Assembly (NCBI RefSeq): GCF_013387485.1
Contig: NZ_JABBXB010000002.1
Coordinates: 720,168 to 784,167, forward strand
Direction of reading: 5' to 3'
Length of the DNA: 64,000 nucleotides
Source of the DNA: Stenotrophomonas sp. SAM-B
Lineage (GTDB): Bacteria; Pseudomonadota; Gammaproteobacteria; Xanthomonadales; Xanthomonadaceae
The number at the start of each line of letters is the position of its first letter. Position 1 is the first letter of the stretch. Shown here one piece after another: positions 51,420-60,305 of the stretch. Both the position numbers and the translations under genes were made by a program. The notes under the pieces are model-generated. The model saw only the letters and a program-made list of their open reading frames with translations, searched no databases and was not told where the DNA came from.

Positions 51420-52157
51420 TCAGGGCTTGGCGGCCAGCGACGGCGCACCGGCAAAATCGCCACACCCATGGTACTGGCGCGCACCGACGGTCAGCATCGC
51501 GGTGGCCCCGAAGGCCTGGCCGCTCATGTCGTCCTGGCACACCGTGCGCTGGAAGGTCAGCTTGACCGGGGTGCCATCCGCAGCGGTACCGGACCAGCCG
51601 TCACGGCCCTGCGTGGGGCTGGCAATTTCGAGCTTGCGCTCGCCGTAATCCATCTCGATGTGCAGCGTCGGCGTCGCGCCCGGGCCGACTTGGGCCAGCC
51701 AGCCGGGCTCGTTCCCGGTCGCGCGGAACCCGCCCGCGGCATCGGCATCCGCATTGGCCGTGGCGTTCGCCGGCGGCGCTTCGCCGCCCTGCTCGCCGGT
51801 GCCGGTGCAGGTGCGGTCCGGCTCGCCCTTGAGGATCAGGATCCCGTCGGTGGTGCCCTTGGTCCAGAATTCGTTGCCCTGCCCATCGCCATACTTGGCA
51901 CCGGATGCGGCCGGCTGCGACGACATCGGGAAGGTGCGGTCGCCCACCACCACCGTCGCCGAATCCTGGCCGCGGTAGGTCGCATGCACTTCCAGCTCGC
52001 CACAGCGGAAGGCGTAGCTGCGCTCATCGGCCGTGGAGGCATCGAGGGGGGGCGGCGCTTCGCTGCCGTCGGCGGCGGGGCTGCTCTCGGTGGCCGGTTG
52101 GCAGGCGGCGAGTACGCCGGTAACGGCCAGGCTCAACAACCAGGGAGATGCGCGCAT
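51420..52157 (-). CDS. Lipoprotein with MliC-type lysozyme-inhibitor domain and COG3650-like domain
   Basis: 245-residue lipoprotein (lipobox VTGVLAAC). After a linker comes an MliC-like domain (about 40-115): YAFRCGELEVHATYRG, GAKYGDGQGNEFWTKG and LKGEPDRTC, the beta-barrel fold that inhibits C-type lysozyme. A second domain, GFRATGNEPGWLAQVG followed by LTFQRTVCQDDMSGQAFGATAML, resembles the COG3650/HslJ-linked type. MliC proteins are usually near 110 residues, so this is a fusion. Start at 52157 with AAGGAG upstream. It might protect the wall from host or predator lysozymes; that is inferred. Confidence 0.8.
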   Translation of the reverse strand: MRASPWLLSLAVTGVLAACQPATESSPAADGSEAPPPLDASTADERSYAFRCGELEVHATYRGQDSATVVVGDRTFPMSSQPAASGAKYGDGQGNEFWTKGTTDGILILKGEPDRTCTGTGEQGGEAPPANATANADADAAGGFRATGNEPGWLAQVGPGATPTLHIEMDYGERKLEIASPTQGRDGWSGTAADGTPVKLTFQRTVCQDDMSGQAFGATAMLTVGARQYHGCGDFAGAPSLAAKP

Positions 52158-52260
52158 GAGGAACTCCTTGCGATAACGTCGACAACACTTGATCGTACCT
52201 GCCGCGCCGTGGGAACAGGTGAAGCGGCGCTGACCCCGCCCGCCCTGCTGAACGCGCGGT

Positions 52261-52656
52261 TCAGTGCAGCGGTGGCGATGCAGGGAGCACGCACATCGAC
52301 AGCAGATGCACGCCGGGCGCGGTGCTGCTGCGCGTCCAGACACGCAGGAGGCGCATCGTGTGCAGCTGCCTGCCGTGCTCGCCATCGAGGTGGATGCGCA
52401 GCTCGCCGGTGACCAGAACCATCGCGCCGCAGGCCAGCTGCTCGGTCTGCTGCCGCTCGATCGCAGCGATGCGGATGCGCCGCGCGTTCCAGCCCGCCAG
52501 CAGCGGGGACGCATCCTGGCGCTGGCCTTCGTGGTCGGTCAGGAACAGCGCCGGCGACAGCAGCGCATGCAACTGCTGCGGCTGCCACTGGACCAGCGCA
52601 TCCCAGAGCCGCGCCTCGGCTGCCTCGACGTGTGCCGATTGCAGTAGCGTCTTCAT
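52261..52656 (-). CDS. SnoaL/NTF2-like small protein
   Basis: 131-residue protein with the cone-like NTF2 pattern of DUF4440 members: EAAEARLWDALVQWQPQQLHALLSPALFLTDHEG, then MVLVTGELRIHLDGEH and LLRVWTRSS. Such proteins bind or turn over small ligands, but the function here is unknown. An ATG at 52656 or one five codons upstream may be the start. It is divergent from the two-component regulator gene. Confidence 0.65.
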   Translation of the reverse strand: MKTLLQSAHVEAAEARLWDALVQWQPQQLHALLSPALFLTDHEGQRQDASPLLAGWNARRIRIAAIERQQTEQLACGAMVLVTGELRIHLDGEHGRQLHTMRLLRVWTRSSTAPGVHLLSMCVLPASPPLH

Positions 52657-52847
52657 GGGTACACCCGCCATCGTCGCAGCGTCCTACGCCCGCCGCTCGC
52701 GCGCCGTGTCTCGTTCGCCGCCCCAAGGGCGGGCATCCATCTGGAGTTCTTCATCCGCAGCACAGGGCCGGAACACCGGCCGAAATCACGATGGCGGCAG
52801 TCTGCGCGGCCTCGGTGGGGTTTCGATGGAGGAAGTGTGGAGATACG

Positions 52848-53630
52848 ATGGAGCACAAGCACCTTCCGGCCCTGCCCTGCATGCCCGCCTCCGATTCACC
52901 CGGCGCCCCCACCACGCGCTGGGATCATTCGCTCAACGCCCTGGTCCTGATCGTCGAGGACGAACCCGAGATCGCCGACATCGTCGCGGCCTACCTGGCC
53001 CGCGAAGGCCTGCGCACGCTGCGTGCGCAGGACGGCCTCAGCGCGCTCGCCCTGCATCGCAGCGCGCGGCCGGACCTGGTCCTGCTCGACGTGCAGATGC
53101 CGGGCATGGACGGCTGGACCGTGCTCAGCACGCTGCGCCAGCGCGGCGATACGCCGGTGATCATGTTGACCGCGCTGGACCAGGACCTGGACAAGCTCAC
53201 CGCGCTGCGGATGGGCGCGGACGATTACGTGGTCAAACCCTTCAACCCGGCCGAAGTCGCCGCGCGGGTGCGTGCGGTGCTGCGCCGTACCTTGAATGCA
53301 CCGCGCCCGCGCGCACCGGAGATCCTGCGCGTGGGCAGCTTGGTGATCGATCCGGAGCACCACACCGTGCACGTCGAAGGCGATGGGTACAGCCACGAAC
53401 TGCTGCTCACCCTGACCGAGTACAAGCTGCTGCACTGCATGGCGCTGGCACCGATGCGCATCTTCAGCCGCAGCGAACTCATGCACGAGTGCCTGCCGGA
53501 AAGCGAAGCGCTGGAGCGCACCGTGGACAGCCACGTCAGCAAGCTGCGGCGCAAACTCGATGATGTCGGCCTGGCCAACGTGCCGGCCAGCGTGCGCGGC
53601 GTCGGTTACCGGCTGGCGGCGGACCATTGA
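52848..53630 (+). CDS. OmpR-family response regulator, BaeR-like
   Basis: 260-residue response regulator. Receiver with phospho-acceptor D81 (LVLLDVQMPGMDGW), the conserved TALDQDLDKLTALRMGADDYVVKPFNPAEV segment as in BaeR, and a C-terminal winged helix (LTLTEYKLLHCMA, DSHVSKLRRKLDDVG). A 22-residue N-terminal extension precedes the receiver. It overlaps the sensor gene by one base (TGATG). BaeR-like systems sense envelope stress and control efflux pumps, and related systems affect drug resistance in Stenotrophomonas, but the targets here are unknown. Confidence 0.88.
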   Translation: MEHKHLPALPCMPASDSPGAPTTRWDHSLNALVLIVEDEPEIADIVAAYLAREGLRTLRAQDGLSALALHRSARPDLVLLDVQMPGMDGWTVLSTLRQRGDTPVIMLTALDQDLDKLTALRMGADDYVVKPFNPAEVAARVRAVLRRTLNAPRPRAPEILRVGSLVIDPEHHTVHVEGDGYSHELLLTLTEYKLLHCMALAPMRIFSRSELMHECLPESEALERTVDSHVSKLRRKLDDVGLANVPASVRGVGYRLAADH

Positions 53631-54697
53631 TGCGCCGCTCCGGCCTGAGCCGGCACATCGTGCTGTCGATGTCGATGATGGTGCTGGCGGTCATCGTGAT
53701 GGTGATCCTCAGCTCCTACCTGCTGTATGCCGTGCTGGTGGCGTTTTACCCCGGTGGCGCCGAGGAGCCGGTCAGCTGGGTGCCCAGCGGCCCCGAGCTG
53801 GTCTGGATGGTGGGCGTGACCCTGATCGGGCTGACCCTGGCGGTCGCCGCCTCGGTGCGATTGTCCCAGCGCATCCTGACCCCGCTCAATGCGGTGGTGG
53901 ACAGCATCGGCCGGCTTGCCGATGGTGACCTGGGCGCGCGCGCCACGGTCAGCGATCGCTCGCTCGGCGAAGTGGCGCTGCTGGTGGACGACTTCAACGC
54001 GATGGCGCGCCGGCTGCAGAACATCGAGGCCGACCGGGTGATGTGGCACGCGGCGATCGCGCACGAGCTGCGCACGCCGGTCACCATCCTGCGCGGCCGC
54101 CTGCAGGGGCTGGCCGAAGGGGTGTTCGCCCCGGATGAAAGCCAGTTCCGCAGCCTGCTGGCGCAGGTCGAAGGGCTGTCGCGGCTCATCGAGGACCTGC
54201 GCGTACTGAGCCTGGCCGACAGCGCCCGCCTGGATGTCCGCCGCGCCCGCAACGATGTGGTGCAGGAAGTGCAGTCGGTGATGACCCTGGTCGACCCGGG
54301 CTTCCGCGGCAGCGGCTTCGTGCTGGAGCTGGAAACCTCGCGCGAGGAGCATCCGGCGCATTGCGACCCGACCCGGGTCCGCCAGGCGCTGATGGCGCTG
54401 CTGGAGAATGCGCGGCGCTACGCCACGCCCGGCAGGGTCCGCATCGCCGTGCACGACACCGCCACCCACGTACAGATCGCCATCGACGACGAAGGCCCCG
54501 GCATCGATGCGGCGTTGCGTGAGCATATCTTCGATCCCTTCCTGCGCGGCGACGGCTCGCGCTCGCGTCAGCGCGGTGGCAGCGGGCTGGGGCTGGCGGT
54601 GGTCAAGGCGATCGCCGATGCGCATGGCGGCCATGTGGCCTGCACAGCCAGCACATTGGGCGGTGCGCGCTTCGTCATCGAACTGCCGCGGCAGTAA
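53630..54697 (+). CDS. Sensor histidine kinase, BaeS-like
   Basis: 355-residue membrane kinase with two membrane helices (about 12-40 and 56-78), a short periplasmic loop, a HAMP domain (SQRILTPLNAVVDSIGRL), the phospho-His H145 in AIAHELRTPVTIL, and an ATPase domain (LENARRYATPGRV; DDEGPGID; GSGLGLAVVKAIADAHGG). The small sensor loop suggests that it senses membrane state. It is translated with its regulator. Its last 23 bp overlap the convergent DUF4105 gene. Confidence 0.9.
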   Translation: MRRSGLSRHIVLSMSMMVLAVIVMVILSSYLLYAVLVAFYPGGAEEPVSWVPSGPELVWMVGVTLIGLTLAVAASVRLSQRILTPLNAVVDSIGRLADGDLGARATVSDRSLGEVALLVDDFNAMARRLQNIEADRVMWHAAIAHELRTPVTILRGRLQGLAEGVFAPDESQFRSLLAQVEGLSRLIEDLRVLSLADSARLDVRRARNDVVQEVQSVMTLVDPGFRGSGFVLELETSREEHPAHCDPTRVRQALMALLENARRYATPGRVRIAVHDTATHVQIAIDDEGPGIDAALREHIFDPFLRGDGSRSRQRGGSGLGLAVVKAIADAHGGHVACTASTLGGARFVIELPRQ

Positions 54698-56492
54698 CGC
54701 CGTCTTCGCGGGCCAGTTCGCGCATCCGCGCGCCGAGCCGGGCCAGCGTGCTGTCGATCGTGGCCAGTTCGCGTTGCTGCCGGACCGGCAGGCGTTGCTT
54801 CAACTGCCGTTGCAGCGCCTTCCAGGCCGGCGCGCCCTGCACACTGAGCTGCGCTGCAGCCTCGGTCGCCATGGCGCGCTCACCGGCGGAGGGCAGCCCG
54901 TAGCCCCCACCCTTCACCAAGGCGGCCGGGCTGACCAGCTGCCCGGTGTCCTCGAGCAATGCGCGCAGCGTGTCGCGCGCCGCGGCATCGCCCGTGTCCG
55001 GATCGCCGAGCAGCCGCTTCAGGACATCGCGCGCGCGGAGTTCTTCGCGGCGTAATGCCGCCTGCTCCAGCAACAACAGGGCCGCCGTGGCGCGCAGATC
55101 GCCCTGCTCCACCCAACGTGCCCGCTGACTGGCCGGCTGCCGCAACCAGTCGCCGACGTCTGCCGTGCCCAGCGGCAGCTGCCGGCGGGCGACATCGAAC
55201 AGCTGCTGGTAATGCGCTTCCGCCGACGCGAAGTAGTAGCCCTGCCGGGTCGCCTGCCCGCGATCGGCCAGCACGCTGGCATCCGCCACGCCCAGGCGCT
55301 CCAGACGGGTCAGCAGGCCGCGCGGGGTGATCCGGTTCAAACCGGGCGAAGCCAGGCGCGGCACGCCTTCCTGCAGCAGCTTGCCGGTCTCCACCGCGCA
55401 GTTGTTGCTGACGAACAGATAGCGACCGTCGTAGCTCCAATGCACCTGCGCGACACGCTCGAGCAGGCTGGCGATCTCCTGCTCATCCATCGCCAATGGC
55501 ACCGAGGACAGCCCCCGCAGTTCGAGCTGGGTGTATTCGTTGATGACCTGGTTGAGCGGCAGCACGAACAGGCGCGAGGGATACGCACCGGTCAGCCCGC
55601 GCCAGCTGGAGATCTGCACATCGCCGACGAAGGCGCGGTAGGACAGCACGCGGTGATGGGACAGGTCCATCCGGCAGGCCGGCCCGCGCGGCCGCCCCGG
55701 TGCGCAGATCACCAGCCGCAGCATGCTGTGGCCCCAGCGGCTCATCAGCTGGTCATTGCCCTCGGCGAGCAGGTAGTCGACGCCATAAACCCGCGCTGGA
55801 TCCAGCTCGAGCAGCGTGGCAGCGCCCGCCTCCTCTTCGGCCTGCATCAACGGCAGACGGGTGTCGCAGTCGACCGCGTGCGCGGTCGGCCCCAGATGGT
55901 CGGCAAACCACGCGGCGACGGCCGGTCGACGGCAGGCGTAATCGGGATCGAGCAGCAGGTGTTCGGCGTTGACCGCCAGGAACTCGGCCGGGCTGGCACG
56001 CTCGTAATCATCGGGGCTGCGCCCGCTGAAGGCGTTGGCGGTGCGGCCGAGTTTCCACGGGCGCCGTTGCCAGCCGGCCAGATCGCGCAGGCGCGGATCG
56101 CGCGACCAACCGCCCTGCGGCGAACGGTCCAGCACGTGGGTCAGTTCATGGATCAGCGCCGCCTCGGGCGGGCGCGGCAGTGGTTGATCCTCCTGCACGC
56201 TGTCGAGCAGGGCGCGCTGCAGGGTGATCGTGCCGTTGCGGGTACGGCCGTGCACGTGGGCCGGCAGCGTGTCCGACCAGCGGACCAGGACCAGCTGCTG
56301 GAACCGTGCCTGCCATCCGGAAGGGAGGCGCGTGCGCACCTGCTGCAGGGTGCGCTCGGCAGCGACGATCTGCGTCGCACTCAGTCCCTGCGGCTGCAGC
56401 TCCAGCTGCAGCGCAGCGTGCGCACAAGGCGCGGCCAGCCACGCGATCAGGACCGCCCAGCGCCAGCGGCGGACCTGACCGGTGGGTTGCAT
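54675..56492 (-). CDS. DUF4105-family exported protein with HExxH motif
   Basis: 605-residue exported protein (signal peptide AVLIAWLAAPCAHAALQ). An N-terminal half with a zinc-peptidase-like HELTH at 115-119 (AALIHELTHVLDRS) is followed by a DUF4105/Lnb-type domain (GVDYLLAEGNDQLMSRWGHSMLRLVIC, then NCAVETGKLLQEG). The DUF4105 part may be a cysteine peptidase-like fold, as the conserved His and Asn-Cys suggest. It acts in the periplasm or outer membrane; the substrate is unknown. Its 3' end overlaps the sensor kinase gene tail to tail, and its ATG overlaps the stop of the DUF2388 gene. Confidence 0.8.
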   Translation of the reverse strand: MQPTGQVRRWRWAVLIAWLAAPCAHAALQLELQPQGLSATQIVAAERTLQQVRTRLPSGWQARFQQLVLVRWSDTLPAHVHGRTRNGTITLQRALLDSVQEDQPLPRPPEAALIHELTHVLDRSPQGGWSRDPRLRDLAGWQRRPWKLGRTANAFSGRSPDDYERASPAEFLAVNAEHLLLDPDYACRRPAVAAWFADHLGPTAHAVDCDTRLPLMQAEEEAGAATLLELDPARVYGVDYLLAEGNDQLMSRWGHSMLRLVICAPGRPRGPACRMDLSHHRVLSYRAFVGDVQISSWRGLTGAYPSRLFVLPLNQVINEYTQLELRGLSSVPLAMDEQEIASLLERVAQVHWSYDGRYLFVSNNCAVETGKLLQEGVPRLASPGLNRITPRGLLTRLERLGVADASVLADRGQATRQGYYFASAEAHYQQLFDVARRQLPLGTADVGDWLRQPASQRARWVEQGDLRATAALLLLEQAALRREELRARDVLKRLLGDPDTGDAAARDTLRALLEDTGQLVSPAALVKGGGYGLPSAGERAMATEAAAQLSVQGAPAWKALQRQLKQRLPVRQQRELATIDSTLARLGARMRELAREDGVTAAAVR

Positions 56493-56785
56493 CAGCGCGC
56501 CAGCAGGGTCCTGGCCAGCGCCATGTCACTTGCCTGCTGCGCGGCACCCTGCTCGCGCAGGTGCAGCAGTGCCGCTTCCAGGCGTGCGCCACGGATGGCG
56601 CCGTCGCTGGCCACGAAGGCTGCGGCATCATCACGCGCATCGAGCACGATCTTGTCATCGCCCGAGCTGGACGAACCGGCCGAAGACGCGCCGGATGCGG
56701 AGCCGGCGGAGCTGCCGGCAAAACTGGACGCCATCGCAGACAGCGGCAGGGCAAGCACGGCAAGAAGCAGGATCGGACGCATCAT
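56492..56785 (-). CDS. DUF2388-like small exported protein
   Basis: 97-residue exported protein: signal peptide (MRPILLLAVLALPLSAMA), a serine/glycine/alanine linker (residues 20-42) and a short domain KIVLDARDDAAAFVASDGAIRGARLEAALLHLRE, which matches the DUF2388 pattern known from pseudomonads. Function not known. Its stop overlaps the next gene's start by one base (TGATG), so it is co-expressed with the DUF4105 protein and may assist it. Confidence 0.75.
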   Translation of the reverse strand: MMRPILLLAVLALPLSAMASSFAGSSAGSASGASSAGSSSSGDDKIVLDARDDAAAFVASDGAIRGARLEAALLHLREQGAAQQASDMALARTLLAR

Positions 56786-56846
56786 CAGGGTGTCGTTCGT
56801 GGTGGAAAGCACAGAGCGTATAGGCTGCGTGAAAGCCTGTCTTGTC

Positions 56847-58235
56847 TCAGAGGTCGAAGACCTTGCCGGGATTCAGCAGCGCTTGGGGATCAAACGCGCG
56901 TTTGACCGCCTTCATCAAGGCGATTTCCGCGGTGCTGCGGGTGCTGTCCAGATAGCCCTTCTTGACCAGGCCGATCCCGTGTTCGGCCGAAATGCTGCCA
57001 TCGAACCGGCTCAGCACGCCGGCGAGCAGTTTGGTGACATGCTCGCACTGGGTCAGGAACTCGGCGTCAGCGGTGTCGTCCGGCTTGAGGACGTTGATGT
57101 GCAGGTTGCCGTCGCCGATGTGCCCGAACCAGACCACGTCGAACTGCGGGTATGCCTGCCCGATCAGCGCCTGGGTTTCGGCGAGAAACGCCGGCATCGC
57201 CGAGATCCGCACCGAGACGTCGTTCTTGTAGGGCTTGTAGCGCGCCACTGCCTCGGTGATGCCCTCGCGCAGCCGCCACAACTGCGCAGCCTGCGCATCA
57301 CTCTGGCTGACCACACCATCGCTGACCCAGCCGTGCGTCATGCAGTCTTCGAAGGCGGCCATCGCGGCGGCTTCCTGGGCCTCATCGCCGGCAGCGAACT
57401 CGGTGACCACGTAATACGGATGAACCTCATCGAACGGCGCCTGCGCACCGTGCGCCAGCACGTGCTCGAGCGCGCGGTCGGTGAAGAATTCGAAGGCCTG
57501 CAGCTGCAGCCGTTCGCGGAACGCGGCAAACACCTGCATCAGCACCTCGAACGAGGGCAGCGCCAGCAGCATCACGTTGCTGGCCGGCGGCGGGTCGGTG
57601 AGCTTCAGGGTCGCTTCCACGATGACGCCCAGCGTGCCTTCCGAGCCGATCAGCAGCTGGCGGAAGTCGTAGCCGCTGGAATTCTTGATCAGGCCCTTGT
57701 TGAGCTCGACCCGCTCACCGGCCATGGTCACCACCGTCAGGCCGGCGATCCACTCGCGGGTATTGCCGTAACGGATCACGCGGATGCCGCCGGCGTTGGT
57801 GGCGATGTTGCCGCCGATCGAGCACGACCCGCGCGCGGCGAAATCCACCGGGTAGATCAGACCCTGCTCGAGCGCCGCGTTGTGCACCGCTTCCAGCGGC
57901 ATGCCGGCCTGCACGGTCAGGGTGCGGTCGACAGCATCGAAGGCCAACGGCTTGTTCATCCGTTCCAGGCTTAGCACCAGTTCCCCATGGGCTGCGACGG
58001 CGCCACCGGACAGGCCGGTCCGGCCGCCGGAAGGCACTACCGCCACGTTGCGGGCACTGGCCCAGCGCAGGATCGCCTGCACCTCCTCGACCGTGCCCGG
58101 CAGCGCGATCGCCAGTGGCGCCGGCGTCCAGCGGCGGGTCCAGTCGCGGCCGTAGTGCTCCAGATCGGCCGGATCGGTCTTCAGGCGCAGCCCGGGGCAA
58201 TCGTGCAACAGCGAATCAAGGCGCGGATCGGTCAT
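56847..58235 (-). CDS. d2hgdh: FAD-linked D-2-hydroxyglutarate dehydrogenase
   Basis: 462-residue flavoprotein of the VAO/PCMH family that oxidises D-2-hydroxyglutarate to 2-oxoglutarate. FAD-binding marks: VAVVPSGGRTGLSGGAV, ARGSCSIGGNIATNAGGIRVIRYG and SGYDFRQLLIGSEGTLGVI; the C-terminal part has HIGDGNLHINVL and SAEHGIG, metal- and substrate-binding in this enzyme group. SerA makes D-2-hydroxyglutarate while reducing 2-oxoglutarate, and the D2HGDH partner clears it; serA is divergent 204 bp away, a pairing known from Pseudomonas. D-lactate dehydrogenase is an alternative reading, but context favours D2HGDH. Confidence 0.87.
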   Translation of the reverse strand: MTDPRLDSLLHDCPGLRLKTDPADLEHYGRDWTRRWTPAPLAIALPGTVEEVQAILRWASARNVAVVPSGGRTGLSGGAVAAHGELVLSLERMNKPLAFDAVDRTLTVQAGMPLEAVHNAALEQGLIYPVDFAARGSCSIGGNIATNAGGIRVIRYGNTREWIAGLTVVTMAGERVELNKGLIKNSSGYDFRQLLIGSEGTLGVIVEATLKLTDPPPASNVMLLALPSFEVLMQVFAAFRERLQLQAFEFFTDRALEHVLAHGAQAPFDEVHPYYVVTEFAAGDEAQEAAAMAAFEDCMTHGWVSDGVVSQSDAQAAQLWRLREGITEAVARYKPYKNDVSVRISAMPAFLAETQALIGQAYPQFDVVWFGHIGDGNLHINVLKPDDTADAEFLTQCEHVTKLLAGVLSRFDGSISAEHGIGLVKKGYLDSTRSTAEIALMKAVKRAFDPQALLNPGKVFDL

Positions 58236-58439
58236 GGGGCGTCTGGCAGTGCCGGGGGAGCCCGCAAGCCTGCCAGCCGCTACGGGCCGCGTCCAGTCGC
58301 CGGGGCATCGATCACCCCCACCAGCCCCGTCCAATTAGGTGCATCTGAAACTGTCTGGCCATCGATTGGCGCACCGCACCATCGACGCCGGCTTCTGGCA
58401 TAGTTGGGGGCTCCCGCCGCCACACGTCGCACGCCGCCC

Positions 58440-59681
58440 ATGTCGCCGAAAAAGACCTCGTTCCCGAAGCAGGATATCCGCGTACTGTTGCTCGAGGGGG
58501 TCAGCCAGACCGCGATCGACGTGTTCACCGCGGCCGGCTATTCGCAGATCGAACTGCACAGCAAGGCGCTGCCCGAAGACGAACTCAAGGCCCGGATCGC
58601 CGAGGCCCACATCGTCGGCATCCGCTCGCGCACCCAGCTGAGCGCGGATGTGCTGGTGCATGCCAAGCGCCTGATGGCGGTCGGCTGTTTTTGCATCGGC
58701 ACCAACCAGGTCGACCTGGAGGCGGCGGAACTGGCCGGCATCCCGGTGTTCAACGCGCCCTACTCCAACACCCGCAGCGTGGCCGAGCTGGTGATCGCCG
58801 AGGCGATCATGCTGACCCGCGGCATCCCGCAGAAGAACGCCGAGTGCCACCGCGGTGGCTGGTCCAAATCAGCAGCGGGCAGCCACGAGGTGCGCGGCAA
58901 GACGCTGGGCATCATCGGCTATGGCCACATCGGCACCCAGGTCGGCGTGATGGCCGAGGCGATGGGCATGCAGGTGATCTTCCACGATGTGGAAACCAAG
59001 CTCTCGCTGGGCAATGCCCGCGCGGCGCTCAGCCTCGACGACCTGCTGGCGCGCGCCGACATCGTGACCGTGCACGTACCCGAAACCCCCGCCACGCAGT
59101 GGATGATCGGCGCCGATGAACTGGCGCGGATGCGCCCCGGCACGCACCTGATCAACGCGGCACGCGGCACCGTCGTCGACATCGATGCACTGGATGCGGC
59201 GCTGCGCTCGGGCCATCTCGGCGGCGCGGCGCTGGACGTGTTCCCGGTCGAGCCCAAGGGCAACGGCGATGCTTTCGTCTCCCCGTTGACCGCCCATGAC
59301 AACGTGATCCTGACCCCGCACGTGGGCGGCAGCACGCTGGAAGCGCAGGACAACATTGGCGTGGAAGTAGCGGCCAAGCTGGTGCGCTACAGCGACAACG
59401 GCAGCACCCTGTCGGCGGTGAACTTCCCCGAAGTGACCCTGCCCGAGCATGCCGAGAGCCTGCGCCTGCTGCACATCCACCAGAACGTGCCGGGCGTGCT
59501 GTCCAAGGTCAACGAGATCTTCTCGCGCCACAACGTCAACATCGACGGCCAGTTCCTGCGCACCGATCCGAAGGTCGGCTACGTGGTGATCGACATCACC
59601 GCCAGCGAAGCGCAGGCCGGCGCCGTGCGCGACGAGCTGGCGGCCATCCCGGGCACGCTGCGCACCCGCGTTCTTTATTAA
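58440..59681 (+). CDS. serA: D-3-phosphoglycerate dehydrogenase
   Basis: 413-residue dehydrogenase that starts serine synthesis from 3-phosphoglycerate. The D-isomer 2-hydroxyacid fold is shown by GIRSRTQLSADVL, the NAD-binding LGIIGYGHIGTQVG, NAARGTVVD and the catalytic HVGGST near residue 300. A C-terminal ACT domain (LRLLHIHQNVPGVLSKVNEIFSRHNVNIDG) binds serine for feedback control. Length matches E. coli SerA (410). Its start at 58440 lies 204 bp from the divergent D2HGDH gene. Confidence 0.97.
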   Translation: MSPKKTSFPKQDIRVLLLEGVSQTAIDVFTAAGYSQIELHSKALPEDELKARIAEAHIVGIRSRTQLSADVLVHAKRLMAVGCFCIGTNQVDLEAAELAGIPVFNAPYSNTRSVAELVIAEAIMLTRGIPQKNAECHRGGWSKSAAGSHEVRGKTLGIIGYGHIGTQVGVMAEAMGMQVIFHDVETKLSLGNARAALSLDDLLARADIVTVHVPETPATQWMIGADELARMRPGTHLINAARGTVVDIDALDAALRSGHLGGAALDVFPVEPKGNGDAFVSPLTAHDNVILTPHVGGSTLEAQDNIGVEVAAKLVRYSDNGSTLSAVNFPEVTLPEHAESLRLLHIHQNVPGVLSKVNEIFSRHNVNIDGQFLRTDPKVGYVVIDITASEAQAGAVRDELAAIPGTLRTRVLY

Positions 59682-59722
59682 CAGGGACGGAGGTAGTTAA
59701 TAACTACCCCCGTCCCTGTTAA
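59678..59722. repeat. 45-bp near-perfect palindrome (REP-like), also likely serA terminator
   Basis: Outer arms TTAACAGGGACGG (59678-59690) and CCGTCCCTGTTAA (59710-59722) are perfect; inside them a second perfect pair, GGTAGTTA (59692-59699) and TAACTACC (59701-59708), turns around one A. The serA stop codon lies in the left arm. Palindromes with a GGGACGG core are reminiscent of REP elements mobilised by TnpA-REP (RAYT) enzymes, though no such gene is in this window. The structure would end messages from both serA and the convergent Nudix gene. Confidence 0.7.
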
Positions 59723-59723
59723 A

Positions 59724-60305
59724 TCACCGCGCCAGCCAGCGCTTGGCCATGCGCGGGAGGGAATCGTCGCCATCCGGGGTCTCGATCGCCGCGTTGGCCA
59801 CGTCACGGATATCGCGCCAGGCCAGCGCCAGCGACTCTTCGCTGACTGCGAACTGCTCGCCGCCCAGCGCCCGCACTACGTAGCGGGCGTCGTAATGCCA
59901 ATGCCCGGGCACGTCCCTGCGTTCGGGGATCCAGTGCTTGTCGATGTCGAACAGTTCGCCATCCTCCAGCACCAGCGCGGTCAGCCCGGATTCCTCCTCG
60001 GCCTCTTTCAGCGCGACCTGGGCCAGGTCGCGCTCGCCGTCGGCATGGCCGCCCAGCTGCAGCCAGCGGTCCAGCTTGCGGTGGTGGGTCAGCAGCACGC
60101 GCTGCCCGTCCGCACTGACCAGCCACGCACTGCCGGTGAAGTGCCCGGCCAGGCGCTCGCGCAGGAACGGGTTTTCCGGATCGTCCAGCAATGTGCTGAA
60201 TTCGTCAGCGAGCGCCGCGTCCCCGGGGTGTCGGCGGGCGTAGGCGTCAAGCTGACTGCGCAGGGCAGCGTCAGGAATGGCAATGGATTCGGGGTTCAAC
60301 GACAT
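59724..60305 (-). CDS. Nudix hydrolase
   Basis: 193-residue Nudix protein. The Nudix box is GGHADGERDLAQVALKEAEEESGL, with the last REUxEE Arg replaced by Lys; Nudix enzymes hydrolyse nucleoside diphosphates linked to other groups. The N-terminal part (AYARRHPGDAALADEFSTLLDD) is a helical extension, and the C-terminal part contains DIDKHWIPERRDVPGHWHYDARYV. Substrate not predictable. The ATG at 60305 is taken as start; one 15 bases upstream is possible. Confidence 0.85.
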   Translation of the reverse strand: MSLNPESIAIPDAALRSQLDAYARRHPGDAALADEFSTLLDDPENPFLRERLAGHFTGSAWLVSADGQRVLLTHHRKLDRWLQLGGHADGERDLAQVALKEAEEESGLTALVLEDGELFDIDKHWIPERRDVPGHWHYDARYVVRALGGEQFAVSEESLALAWRDIRDVANAAIETPDGDDSLPRMAKRWLAR

